A stretch of DNA of 14,176 bases, taken from contig JAUWMS010000009.1 of assembly GCA_030613045.1 (NCBI GenBank), positions 1 through 14,176 on the forward strand. The letters are read 5' to 3'. This document shows, in pieces, positions 1 through 5,735 of this stretch. Origin of the DNA: Candidatus Latescibacterota bacterium (lineage in GTDB: Bacteria > Latescibacterota > 4484-107). Position 1 is the first letter of the stretch. Each line of letters starts with the position of its first letter. Both the position numbers and the translations under genes were made by a program. A model generated the notes under the pieces. It ran no database searches. It had not been told where the DNA came from and saw only the letters and a list, made by a program, of their open reading frames with translations.

Positions 1-111
1 GTTTGGAATCGGGTAGGATCAGCATGGCTTACTATCACACCACCGGACCTGGAGGATTATCTCAGCACCGTGGTCGAGGGGGTGATCCGGGAGTTACCGG
101 TGCGGGATTGA
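1..111 (+). CDS. C-terminal end of an unrecognised protein (partial)
   Basis: Frame 1 is open from the first base to a TGA at 109-111 and gives 36 residues with an ordinary protein-like composition, including the segment TPPDLEDYLSTVVEGVIREL. The start lies outside the window, so neither family nor function can be read. It lies on the same strand as the genes downstream but is separated from them by about 370 bases that contain a repeat and a promoter, so it is probably a separate transcription unit. An open frame this short at a window edge could also be chance. Confidence 0.35.
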   Translation, partial: VWNRVGSAWLTITPPDLEDYLSTVVEGVIRELPVRD

Positions 112-123
112 GAGGAGAAAAGT

Positions 124-159
124 GAGGCACAAAGGGGCAAAGGCACAGAGATACAGAGG
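124..159 (+). repeat. Purine-rich CAAAG/CAGAG dispersed repeat
   Basis: A run of CA-purine units (gaggcacaaaggggcaaagg, then cacagagatacagagg) follows the end of the first gene. Related runs occur at 4649-4675, 8011-8040, 11181-11217 and, reversed, 12275-12328. They are intergenic, or overlap an apparently broken gene end. The reverse strand of such repeats reads as Leu/Cys/Ser-rich pseudo-proteins that should not be annotated. Confidence 0.6.
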
Positions 160-191
160 TAGGTGGCTTTTTTGTGCAGGAGATTTTTTTC

Positions 192-220
192 TTGACTTTT
201 GCCGGTGAAACGAGTATTAT
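192..220 (+). promoter_or_regulatory. Sigma70-type promoter upstream of the cassette-like block
   Basis: TTGACT at 192-197 and TATTAT at 215-220 are separated by exactly 17 bases. Transcription would begin near 227, and the first good start codon downstream is at 484. The leader would therefore be about 260 nt, with no convincing gene in it. The rest of the gap from 160 to 470 shows nothing recognisable. If the next genes are integron cassettes, this promoter sits where it could drive the first one. Confidence 0.5.
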
Positions 221-483
221 GAGAAATCTCTGAGTTCCTCAGCGGTAAAGGTTTCTCAATTAGAAGTCTATCAGATATAGAGCCTTTTGTTTTGGGTAAG
301 AGAGGACCGGTTCCTGGTTGAAAACTTTGGTGATCTCTTTTCTGATGGGATGGGTCGGCCTTAGAGGATGGAGGATAGAGAGAGTCGAAATGAAGGTGCG
401 TCTGTCCTTGCCAAATAGCAGTCATAGATGTATTGCGTTTATACACGAGTTAAGCGAAATCGCTATAATGTTTGGAGGGTTAC

Positions 484-1395
484 ATGGAATCCGCAGACCT
501 TTGTATACCAATCTACTTGAACCAGAGAATCGTTTTCGATCTGCTTGCTGTCATCGAAGACGGGTTCTCTCGAATGTCTACTATCAAGACTTCTACATCA
601 GAGGCGGAAAGTCATAAATCTGGTTTGGGAGCGTCCATTGGTGTGAGCAATGTCTTTGCACTGCTGGGAGTTTCTTTCAAGGGGGAAAGGGAGACTGAGA
701 ATGGAACCCAAGAAGGCACCGAGACTTCAAAGGAGAAGGTTCATACTCCCACTTCCTTGTTTTCAAAACTTCGTTTTCTACTCAAGCAGAAGCAACTCCT
801 CACAGAAATCCCGATGGAGGAAGGTTCTATCGAAGACTTCATGAGTGGACAGTTTGTCGAATTCCGGGCCATATTGAGGAAGAACCCTCTGGTTGACACA
901 ATTGAAGGATTCGTGCAGTTGATGAACATGGCCATCCTATTCACCGATGAGCAAACCAGTCCAGCAAAGGGGAAGCATACGAAAGGCGGTCGACACCGAG
1001 ACCCCAATCAACTGATCATGGAACAGATGGATGGTATGTTGAGTGCCATGACCGCATCAAATTCAATGGAGCTTATCGGGGAGATCCTGGGCACTTCGAC
1101 AATCAAGGCCGTCCTTTCCACTGAACTCCAATACTTTAACGACCGAAGTGTGTCCGAGATCATCGATGGTGAGTTCCGCGTTCTCGGCAAAGTTATTCGG
1201 GTTCTCATGCCAGACTCCGGAGAGGTGATCAATCTTCTTCGCAAAACAAGTTTCAGTAGACTGCAGGGCAAAATCTTTGATCAGCTGGGAGATGCTTTTG
1301 TAGGGGTCGAGGGAATGGGCATCACGTTTCCGGAACTTGTCACCGAGATCGAAGGGCCCGCGCTACAGGTAATTCCGATCGCGGTATTCGCGTAG
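484..1395 (+). CDS. DUF6414-like protein, 303 aa
   Basis: The ATG at 484 is chosen because GGAGGG at 474-479 lies four bases before it. The in-frame TTG at 472 overlaps that Shine-Dalgarno sequence and is unlikely. The N-terminus has the pattern PIYLNQRIVFDLLAVIEDGF, followed by a Gly/Ser-rich stretch (GLGASIGVSNVFALLGVSF), a charged Ser/Thr/Glu linker around residues 65-90, then a mixed helical region. I recall this layout from proteins annotated DUF6414, whose function is not established. There is no signal peptide or membrane segment, so it is probably cytoplasmic. It stands alone between a promoter and an attC-like segment, as a one-gene cassette would. The family call is from memory of the pattern; the reading frame itself is secure. 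Confidence 0.7.
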   Translation: MESADLCIPIYLNQRIVFDLLAVIEDGFSRMSTIKTSTSEAESHKSGLGASIGVSNVFALLGVSFKGERETENGTQEGTETSKEKVHTPTSLFSKLRFLLKQKQLLTEIPMEEGSIEDFMSGQFVEFRAILRKNPLVDTIEGFVQLMNMAILFTDEQTSPAKGKHTKGGRHRDPNQLIMEQMDGMLSAMTASNSMELIGEILGTSTIKAVLSTELQYFNDRSVSEIIDGEFRVLGKVIRVLMPDSGEVINLLRKTSFSRLQGKIFDQLGDAFVGVEGMGITFPELVTEIEGPALQVIPIAVFA

Positions 1396-1407
1396 TTGAG
1401 TGGCTTC

Positions 1408-1484
1408 GCGTAACACCAGATTGGCAGCTCACTTCGTTCGCCGAAAATCGCTTCGCGGCTTCGCCAATCTGAGATACGTTGGAC
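1408..1484 (+). other. attC-like recombination site (candidate A)
   Basis: The gap after the DUF6414-like gene begins with GCGTAAC (1408-1414, near the R'' consensus RYYYAAC) and ends with GTTGGAC (1478-1484, an exact match to R' GTTRRRY). Between them is a 9-bp perfect inverted repeat, CAGATTGGC (1417-1425) with GCCAATCTG (1463-1471), around a TTCG-rich centre. It sits just 3' of a gene on the same strand, as in integron cassettes. Against it: the spacers are unequal (2 and 6 nt) and R'' has a G at its third position. No integrase is in the window. Confidence 0.5.
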
Positions 1485-1557
1485 AAAATTCCTGGTTGCG
1501 CGAACATATGCGATAGCATTTTCAAGGAGACTGCCCATATCTTTTTTGGAGTATACG

Positions 1558-2100
1558 ATGGATCAGAATAACCGGAAACTAAAACTCAGCAAAAGATGGA
1601 TCATTTTTCTCTATCTCTACTATTTCATCATATTTCTCACGGGATTCTTGGCGTCAGTCTTTGCGATTTGCCCTCGCTTGTTGGGAAGCAAACAGTTTGA
1701 TATTTTCGAAACTGCACTGATCGGGGCTATTGGCATGGCGCTAAACGGCAGTTCCATCTTCTATACCCGTAAACTATACAAATCCACAATAAGTGGGAGG
1801 TTGCTGGTATCTGAGGAGCGTGCAGACTTTATCGAACGCCTAGGAAAGGGAACATACTTTTTCGCTCGTCCTCTTTTCGCAATGGGATTTGCCGTTCTAA
1901 TCGTTGTTGGACTTCAATCGGGGTTCATTGTCTCGCTCACGGACAAAACAACTCTTGACGAGGGTTTTGTCTACCTTGTGATGTTCCTGTCGTTCTTCGT
2001 GGGGTTCTTATCAGGTAGGTTCATCAAATACCTTGAGAAGAAGGGCAGCTCGTTCGTGGGAACCATCGTGCAGATGAAGGAGGGAGAGAGTGACAACTAA
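1558..2100 (+). CDS. Four-helix membrane protein, 180 aa
   Basis: Start ATG 1558 follows GGAG (1548-1551) with six bases between; the TTG at 1546 overlaps this site and is rejected. Hydrophobic segments at about residues 14-38, 51-69, 100-126 and 136-155 predict four membrane helices. A basic N-terminal tail (NNRKLKLSKR) and a charged loop at about 71-99 (RKLYKS...EERADFIERLGKG) suggest cytoplasmic tails. The C-terminus is charged and soluble. No family is recognised. Its last codons overlap the start of the kinase-NUDIX gene by 11 bases, so the two are almost certainly translationally coupled and may act together, with this protein as membrane anchor or effector. That role is inference. Confidence 0.75.
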   Translation: MDQNNRKLKLSKRWIIFLYLYYFIIFLTGFLASVFAICPRLLGSKQFDIFETALIGAIGMALNGSSIFYTRKLYKSTISGRLLVSEERADFIERLGKGTYFFARPLFAMGFAVLIVVGLQSGFIVSLTDKTTLDEGFVYLVMFLSFFVGFLSGRFIKYLEKKGSSFVGTIVQMKEGESDN

Positions 2101-3454
2101 CAAAGACGATGTCGAGTCAAACATTAAGGAGCTTGAGAAGACTGCTGAGCGCATATTGGACTTAAAGCGGCAAGCCAACCCAAGACGTCCTCTGGTTATT
2201 GAGTTTTGTGGTAGTCCGAAGTCTGGCAAGTCGGCATGCATCAATTCTTTAGATATGTTCCTTAGACGCAACAAGTTCAGGACTAGAATTTTGTCCGAAC
2301 GCGCCAGCGTCTGCCCGATTAGCGACAAGTTTGACCCGAATTTCAACATCTGGACAGTCTGTTCTGCTATCGCGGAACTCACGGAGATTTTATCGAACTA
2401 CTCGAAGGACTGCGATGTCGTTATTCTCGACAGAGGACTCTTCGATGCCATCTGCTGGTTTGAATGGCTGCATAAGGAAGAATGCCTCGACGATGTAAAC
2501 CACGAGTCACTTGTAAGCTTCCTTACCATGAAGAAGTGGCGTGAGACCTTTGACCTCGTTTATATCTTCACTGCTACGCCTGAAGAGTCTCTTCGTAGGG
2601 AGTATGCCAATCTACTTACACGAAAGACCGGTAGCATAATGCAGCCGAAGGTGCTTAACAGCTATCGAGAGGCAGTTGAGAAGTGTGAGCAGGAATACGG
2701 AAGACTCTTCCGAAATGTTCAGATATTCGACACAAGCAATACAGACCTGAACGAAGTGAACTACCAAGTGACAAAGAATGTTTTGTCCATTCTATATAAG
2801 AGTGTTGCCGAAAAGATCGGATACTTTCCTGCAAGTGCTTTTCGGCTTCAGGCCAATACGCTATGTCGATTTGACGATGTCCTAATTGATAAGGCCATCA
2901 CTTTTGACTTCGATAGCAGGAGCAACGTCGAGGACAATCCCGAAAGAATCCAACCGATACCTATACTCGTCGTAACCGACCCGGAGCATTCTCGTGTGCT
3001 GGTCGCTAAGAAAAGCAAGAGGGCGAGCGGCATACGCTCGCCTGAGTTTGATAAGACGTTACTATACTTCGGCGGTCATGTCCGGGAAGAGGATACCGCT
3101 TACCATCCTCCTTCCGATATTCTTCAGATAATGAAAACGGCATTGTGTAGAGAAATACGAGAGGAGATAGACATTCACTTCTCCCCGGACGAAGAAAACC
3201 CATACTGCATATGGTCCGACACTACGGAACGGAGCCAAAGACATCTTGCCATATGCTTCCTTTTCGAAAAACCGTTAGATTTTGTTCGATACAAGTTAGA
3301 TAAATATGAATTTGTGACCCGGAGCGGGAGTGTCAAAGAGATCGAGGAGTTCTGCAAGCACGCGGATGATCTTGAAGACTGGAGTAGGGTAATTTTCAGG
3401 GAAGTTTTTGGCAAGAAGTTTCAAGCACAAGCAGAACAAATGCGGCTACTATAG
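2090..3454 (+). CDS. P-loop kinase-NUDIX hydrolase fusion, 454 aa
   Basis: GTG 2090 is preceded by AAGGAGGGAG (2077-2086) inside the upstream gene. Residues about 35-240 form a nucleotide-kinase-like P-loop domain: Walker A GSPKSGKS at 41-48, VVILDRGLFDA at 110-120 resembling the DR motif of deoxynucleoside/thymidylate kinases, and a basic helix SLRREYANLLTRK at 167-179. Residues about 288-440 look like a NUDIX domain: a hydrophobic strand, GGHVREED at 328-335, and REIREEIDI at 354-362, matching the REUXEEXGU part of the NUDIX box but with Asp in place of Gly and a longer spacer. The protein may phosphorylate and/or hydrolyse a nucleotide-like substrate in the cytoplasm. I do not know a named family with this domain order. 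The gene is AT-richer than the metabolic genes downstream, which fits lateral acquisition. Confidence 0.8.
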   Translation: MTTNKDDVESNIKELEKTAERILDLKRQANPRRPLVIEFCGSPKSGKSACINSLDMFLRRNKFRTRILSERASVCPISDKFDPNFNIWTVCSAIAELTEILSNYSKDCDVVILDRGLFDAICWFEWLHKEECLDDVNHESLVSFLTMKKWRETFDLVYIFTATPEESLRREYANLLTRKTGSIMQPKVLNSYREAVEKCEQEYGRLFRNVQIFDTSNTDLNEVNYQVTKNVLSILYKSVAEKIGYFPASAFRLQANTLCRFDDVLIDKAITFDFDSRSNVEDNPERIQPIPILVVTDPEHSRVLVAKKSKRASGIRSPEFDKTLLYFGGHVREEDTAYHPPSDILQIMKTALCREIREEIDIHFSPDEENPYCIWSDTTERSQRHLAICFLFEKPLDFVRYKLDKYEFVTRSGSVKEIEEFCKHADDLEDWSRVIFREVFGKKFQAQAEQMRLL

Positions 3455-3480
3455 ATAGAGACATCCAATACTCTGAGAAC

Positions 3481-3568
3481 GCGCAACCTGAAACTCTGCG
3501 CCTTCGGCTTGCCCTACGGGACATTGCTCCCCGTTGTCGCAGCATCGTATATACTGTGAACGTTAGCC
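3481..3568 (+). other. attC-like recombination site (candidate B, weaker)
   Basis: The gap after the kinase-NUDIX gene contains GCGCAAC (3481-3487) as an R''-like box and ends in CGTTAGCC, with GTTAGCC at 3562-3568 as an R'-like box (one mismatch to GTTRRRY). A short stem, CTGCG (3496-3500) with CGCAG (3538-3542), encloses a centre rich in TTCGGC and GGG/CCC. Position and orientation match candidate A. The fold is less symmetrical (spacers of 8 and 19 nt) and R'' and R' are only partly complementary, so the call depends heavily on context. Confidence 0.35.
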
Positions 3569-3593
3569 GCCATTAAGAAGAGGAGATCCAAAG

Positions 3594-3902
3594 GTGCAAT
3601 CATATACTGGTCTTGTAAAGAAAGAGGGAAATCAGTATGCTTCTCTATGTGTAGAGTTGGATATAGCTTCCTGTGGGCATTCAAAAAAGGAGGCCATCGA
3701 AGGGTTGAAAAACGGAATAGAAGCGTACCTTGCGTATATGATTACCGAAGGGAGAGCGCATGAGATTTATCGGCCTGTTCCCATGAACGCGTTAAAGGAG
3801 TTTCTATTCCCTGAACGCACGAACTACGAACAGCCCTTAAAAGCCATTCCACTGGAATTTGAATATGCCTACACGACAGAATCTATCCAAAGGATGAATT
3901 GA
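3594..3902 (+). CDS. HicB-like antitoxin-family protein, 102 aa
   Basis: GTG 3594 follows GAGGAG with a normal spacing. The first 50 residues (YTGLVKKEGNQYASLCVELD, then ASCGHSKKEAIEGLKNGIEAYL) match the HicB fold, a partly degraded RNase H-like domain with the usual 'A..EA...L..A' helix. The C-terminal half carries no recognisable helix-turn-helix or AbrB domain. HicB normally neutralises the RNA-cleaving toxin HicA, but no hicA-like frame precedes or follows. The next gene starts four bases after the stop and belongs to another toxin-antitoxin family, so this is an orphan in a mixed operon. If 3481-3568 is an attC, this gene opens the third cassette. Confidence 0.75.
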   Translation: MQSYTGLVKKEGNQYASLCVELDIASCGHSKKEAIEGLKNGIEAYLAYMITEGRAHEIYRPVPMNALKEFLFPERTNYEQPLKAIPLEFEYAYTTESIQRMN

Positions 3903-3906
3903 ACAG

Positions 3907-4224
3907 ATGACTCTTGAAGAGATCAAGAAGGTTGCAGTCCCGGCGTGCAGAAGATTCGATGTCAAAAGTCTGGACGTCTTTGGCTCGCTTGCCCGGGGGG
4001 AAGGACGATCATCCAGTGACATTGATTTGCTCGTGGAGTTCGAGGACCCGGATCAGAGACCCTCGAAACGCTTCTTCGGGCTGCTCCATCATCTTGAGGA
4101 CGTCCTCGGACGCGAGATTGATTTGCTAACGACCACCGGACTCAGGAATCCCTATTTCCGTCAGAGGGTCCTCAAAGAAAGGATCAATATCTATGGAGGA
4201 TCAAATCCTCAAACATCTCTATGA
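3907..4224 (+). CDS. mntA: MntA-type nucleotidyltransferase antitoxin, 105 aa
   Basis: The protein is a minimal nucleotidyltransferase of the MNT family. The signature is GSLARGEGRSSSDIDLLVEF, with Gly26-Ser27, the metal-binding pair Asp38 and Asp40, and a third acidic residue at Asp72 in REIDLL. In known MntA-HepT pairs this enzyme AMPylates the HEPN toxin HepT to block its RNase activity (established knowledge of the family). The active site looks intact. The gene follows the HicB-like gene by four bases and its 3' end overlaps the start of the hepT remnant by 32 bases, the usual overlapping order. Because the toxin is truncated, the antitoxin may have no partner here. Confidence 0.85.
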   Translation: MTLEEIKKVAVPACRRFDVKSLDVFGSLARGEGRSSSDIDLLVEFEDPDQRPSKRFFGLLHHLEDVLGREIDLLTTTGLRNPYFRQRVLKERINIYGGSNPQTSL

Positions 4225-4315
4225 CATCGGAGAAGCGGCATCAGCCATTATCCGCTTTGTCCGTGGGAAGATGTTTGATGACTACGAGGACGATGAATTG
4301 CGAAGGAGGCGATGA
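4193..4315 (+). pseudogene. hepT: hepT remnant, N-terminal 40 codons of a HEPN toxin
   Basis: ATG 4193 lies inside the end of mntA. The 40-residue product (MEDQILKHLYDIGEAASAII, then RFVRGKMFDDYEDDEL) matches the first helices of HepT/DUF86 HEPN proteins, which usually continue with about 70-100 more residues including the RX4-6H catalytic motif. Here the frame runs into RRRR and a TGA, and that TGA overlaps an ATG (ATGA, 4312-4315) near the start of the next gene. No catalytic motif remains, so it should be inactive as an RNase. It is probably the product of a deletion or recombination that joined two operons at about 4298-4310. Confidence 0.7.
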
Positions 4316-4317
4316 TC

Positions 4318-4632
4318 ATGCGAACCTTAGAATTTGAGTCCAGGCTTCTAAAAGATGGGCGCTTGTATTGTCCTGAAGAGGTCCTCAAGCAGGTTGCCTA
4401 TTCGGGGAAGGTGATTGTGAGGGTCATGATGGAGTTTAAGGAAAAAGAGCCTGAGAAGGGGGCGGCTGTCACCGAGAAACAGATTCAAGGCATTATGAAA
4501 AGGCAGGGCGTGGACAGGGGAACAGTGATCCATGCCTTGAATACAGCAGGATCATTCGCTTCAGACGAAGCGTTTGAAAGGGAGGTTTTGGAGGCGCGGG
4601 AAAGGAGCAAGATATGTCAAATCACCGATTGA
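4318..4632 (+). CDS. Antitoxin-like small protein, 104 aa, family not recognised
   Basis: AAGGAGG at 4303-4309 is eight bases before ATG 4318; the ATG at 4312 is only two bases away and less likely. The N-terminus (MRTLEFESRLLKDGRLYCPE) is beta-rich and resembles AbrB/VapB-like small proteins that start with a 'target-fold, prescribe residue, stop' swapped-hairpin region. The C-terminal 40 residues are helical and acidic and end in FEREVLEARERS, a typical shape for an antitoxin tail that wraps a toxin. A second start codon with its own Shine-Dalgarno lies inside its last codons (4614), as expected if a toxin once followed. Function as an antitoxin is inferred from shape and context only. Confidence 0.6.
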   Translation: MRTLEFESRLLKDGRLYCPEEVLKQVAYSGKVIVRVMMEFKEKEPEKGAAVTEKQIQGIMKRQGVDRGTVIHALNTAGSFASDEAFEREVLEARERSKICQITD

Positions 4633-4697
4633 GACTTTTTCTAACTGCACCGCAGAGACGCAGAGAGCGCAGAGAAAATCCACAGGCAAAGGATTGA
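4614..4697 (+). pseudogene. Truncated toxin start, possibly vapC-like (PIN)
   Basis: GGAG at 4604-4607, six bases before ATG 4614, marks a real translation start that overlaps the upstream stop region. The first ten residues, MSNHRLRLFL, resemble the strand that in PIN-domain VapC proteins leads into the first catalytic Asp (LxLFLDTxV). The sequence then runs directly into the purine-rich dispersed repeat at 4649 and continues as Arg/Glu-rich nonsense to a stop at 4695-4697. No catalytic residue remains. Ten residues cannot prove the family; a toxin position is supported mainly by operon context. Confidence 0.4.
4649..4675 (+). repeat. Purine-rich CGCAGAG dispersed repeat at a gene break
   Basis: ACCGCAGAGACGCAGAG followed by AGCGCAGAGA forms a 9-10 base periodic unit. 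It belongs to the same group as 8011-8040 (ACCGCAAAGGCGCAAAG) and 12275-12328 on the other strand. Here it begins where the toxin-like frame loses its protein-like sequence. Confidence 0.65.
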
Positions 4698-4754
4698 AGT
4701 GCTTTGCGTTCTTTCGGGTTTTTTTGAGGATGTTTCGCCCACGGAAAAGGAACT

Positions 4755-4803
4755 CCCACTGAAATGTGGGGTTGCGCTTATTTCTGTGGGATTTTTTGTT
4801 TTT
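4755..4803 (+). terminator. Rho-independent terminator of the toxin-antitoxin operon
   Basis: CCCACTGAAAT (4755-4765) pairs with ATTTCTGTGGG (4780-4790) with a single T-T mismatch, leaving a 14-base loop. The stem is followed at once by ATTTTTTGTTTTT (4791-4803). An alternative small stem, CCCAC with GTGGG at 4766-4770, could compete with it. It separates the decayed toxin-antitoxin operon from the promoter of the aldolase gene. Confidence 0.7.
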
Positions 4804-4818
4804 GGGGCGAAAAACACG

Positions 4819-4847
4819 TTGACGTTTGCACCCTTATGAAGTATATT
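4819..4847 (+). promoter_or_regulatory. Sigma70-type promoter of the aldolase gene
   Basis: TTGACG (4819-4824) and TATATT (4842-4847) are spaced by 17 bases, five of six matches to the consensus at each box. Transcription would start near 4854, giving a leader of about 130 nt that includes the GACTCAC repeat at 4932-4969 before the ATG at 4986. Confidence 0.65.
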
Positions 4848-4931
4848 TCGACCTCCGGAGGAACGTTGAATCCCGGACCTCCAAGAACGCAATGAGTGAC
4901 CGGCGATCGGCGGCGGGTAAGGGCGCGGGGC

Positions 4932-4969
4932 CACGACTCACGACTCACCACCACGACTCACCACTCACC
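4932..4969 (+). repeat. Simple tandem repeat of GACTCAC/ACTCACC units in the aldolase leader
   Basis: Units CACGACTCA, CGACTCACCAC, CACGACTCACC and ACTCACC follow each other. A related repeat in reverse orientation, GTGAGTGGTGAATGGTGA, lies at 14136-14160. It occupies the untranslated leader just before the weak ribosome binding site AAGGA (about 4970-4974). Confidence 0.6.
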
Positions 4970-4985
4970 GAAAGGATCTTTCAGT

Positions 4986-5735
4986 ATGAAACGATTCAAA
5001 GAACTGTTGGAAAGTGGCCGTCCCGTATTGGGAACGTCTATTCTGTATGAATCCCCGGCCATGATCGAATCGCTGGCAGGTCAGGGCTGGGACTGGTTCT
5101 GGTTGGATGGTCAGCACGCGCTGCGGCAGCACACCTGGCTGGAGCACATTCGAGCGTGTGAACGGATTGACGTCGCGCCGGTGCTCCGGGTGCCGTCCAG
5201 CGACGGGCATTTCATCAGCCACGCGCTGGATCTGGGGGCCTGGGACGTCATGGTGCCGATGGTCGAGTCCGCTCAGCAGGCCCGGGAAGCGGTGCGTGCG
5301 GCTCATTTTCCGCCGCTGGGATCGCGGAGTGCGGCCGGGAAGCGCCCGATTGCGCTGCATGGTCTGGAGTATCTGGAAATGGCCGCGCGGTGGACTACGC
5401 TGAGCGTCCAGATCGAGACCTGTGCGGGCATGGAGCACTTAGACGAGATCGCGGCCGTGCCGGGCGTGGATGCGCTCCTTATCGGAACCGGCGATCTTCG
5501 CTTGAGCATGGGGATTCCGCTTAAGGAGACCCCCGAAGAAATCGAGGATGCGATCCAGCGCGTCGGTCGGGTGGCGCGAAGCAACGGTAAATATGCGGGC
5601 CTCATCTGCACGCCGGAGGAGATTCCACTGCGAAGGGAGCAGGGCTATTCGTTTTTTACGATGTCCATATCCGTAGCCCTGATCTCCGATACAATGAGCC
5701 AACTGCTGAAGAAGGCAAAAAGTTTTGCGGAGTAG
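4986..5735 (+). CDS. HpcH/HpaI-family aldolase, 249 aa
   Basis: ATG 4986 is the first start that gives the family N-terminus MKRFKELLESGRPVLGTSIL; upstream codons read through simple repeats. The protein has the full length and landmarks of class II 2-oxo-acid aldolases of the HpcH/HpaI (CitE-like) fold: WDWFWLDGQH with the putative general base His44, Arg68 in VLRVP, GAWDVMVPMVESAQQA at 84-99, PPLGSRS at 109-115, metal ligands Glu144 (QIET) and Asp170 (IGTGDL). Family members cleave 4-hydroxy-2-oxo acids to pyruvate or glyoxylate plus an aldehyde; the exact substrate cannot be read. The usual 'D.EH' motif is DGQH here. Product is cytoplasmic. It is transcribed alone from the promoter at 4819-4847. 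Confidence 0.9.
   Translation: MKRFKELLESGRPVLGTSILYESPAMIESLAGQGWDWFWLDGQHALRQHTWLEHIRACERIDVAPVLRVPSSDGHFISHALDLGAWDVMVPMVESAQQAREAVRAAHFPPLGSRSAAGKRPIALHGLEYLEMAARWTTLSVQIETCAGMEHLDEIAAVPGVDALLIGTGDLRLSMGIPLKETPEEIEDAIQRVGRVARSNGKYAGLICTPEEIPLRREQGYSFFTMSISVALISDTMSQLLKKAKSFAE

Noticed and set aside
57..446. 129-codon minus-strand open frame covering the start of the window
   Set aside because: It reads through the purine-rich repeat (giving the LCISVPLPLCASLF type of sequence), the promoter and gap, has no family pattern and no ribosome binding site.
464..469. Perfect TATAAT just before the DUF6414-like gene
   Set aside because: A transcript starting from it would begin within the Shine-Dalgarno at 474-479, and no -35 box lies at 16-18 bases.
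318..617. 99-codon plus-strand frame overlapping the DUF6414-like start
   Set aside because: Starts at TTG without a Shine-Dalgarno and overlaps a better supported gene in another frame.
4896..4985. Extended N-terminus of the aldolase from a codon at 4896
   Set aside because: It would translate the CACGACTCACC simple repeat; the conserved family N-terminus begins at ATG 4986.
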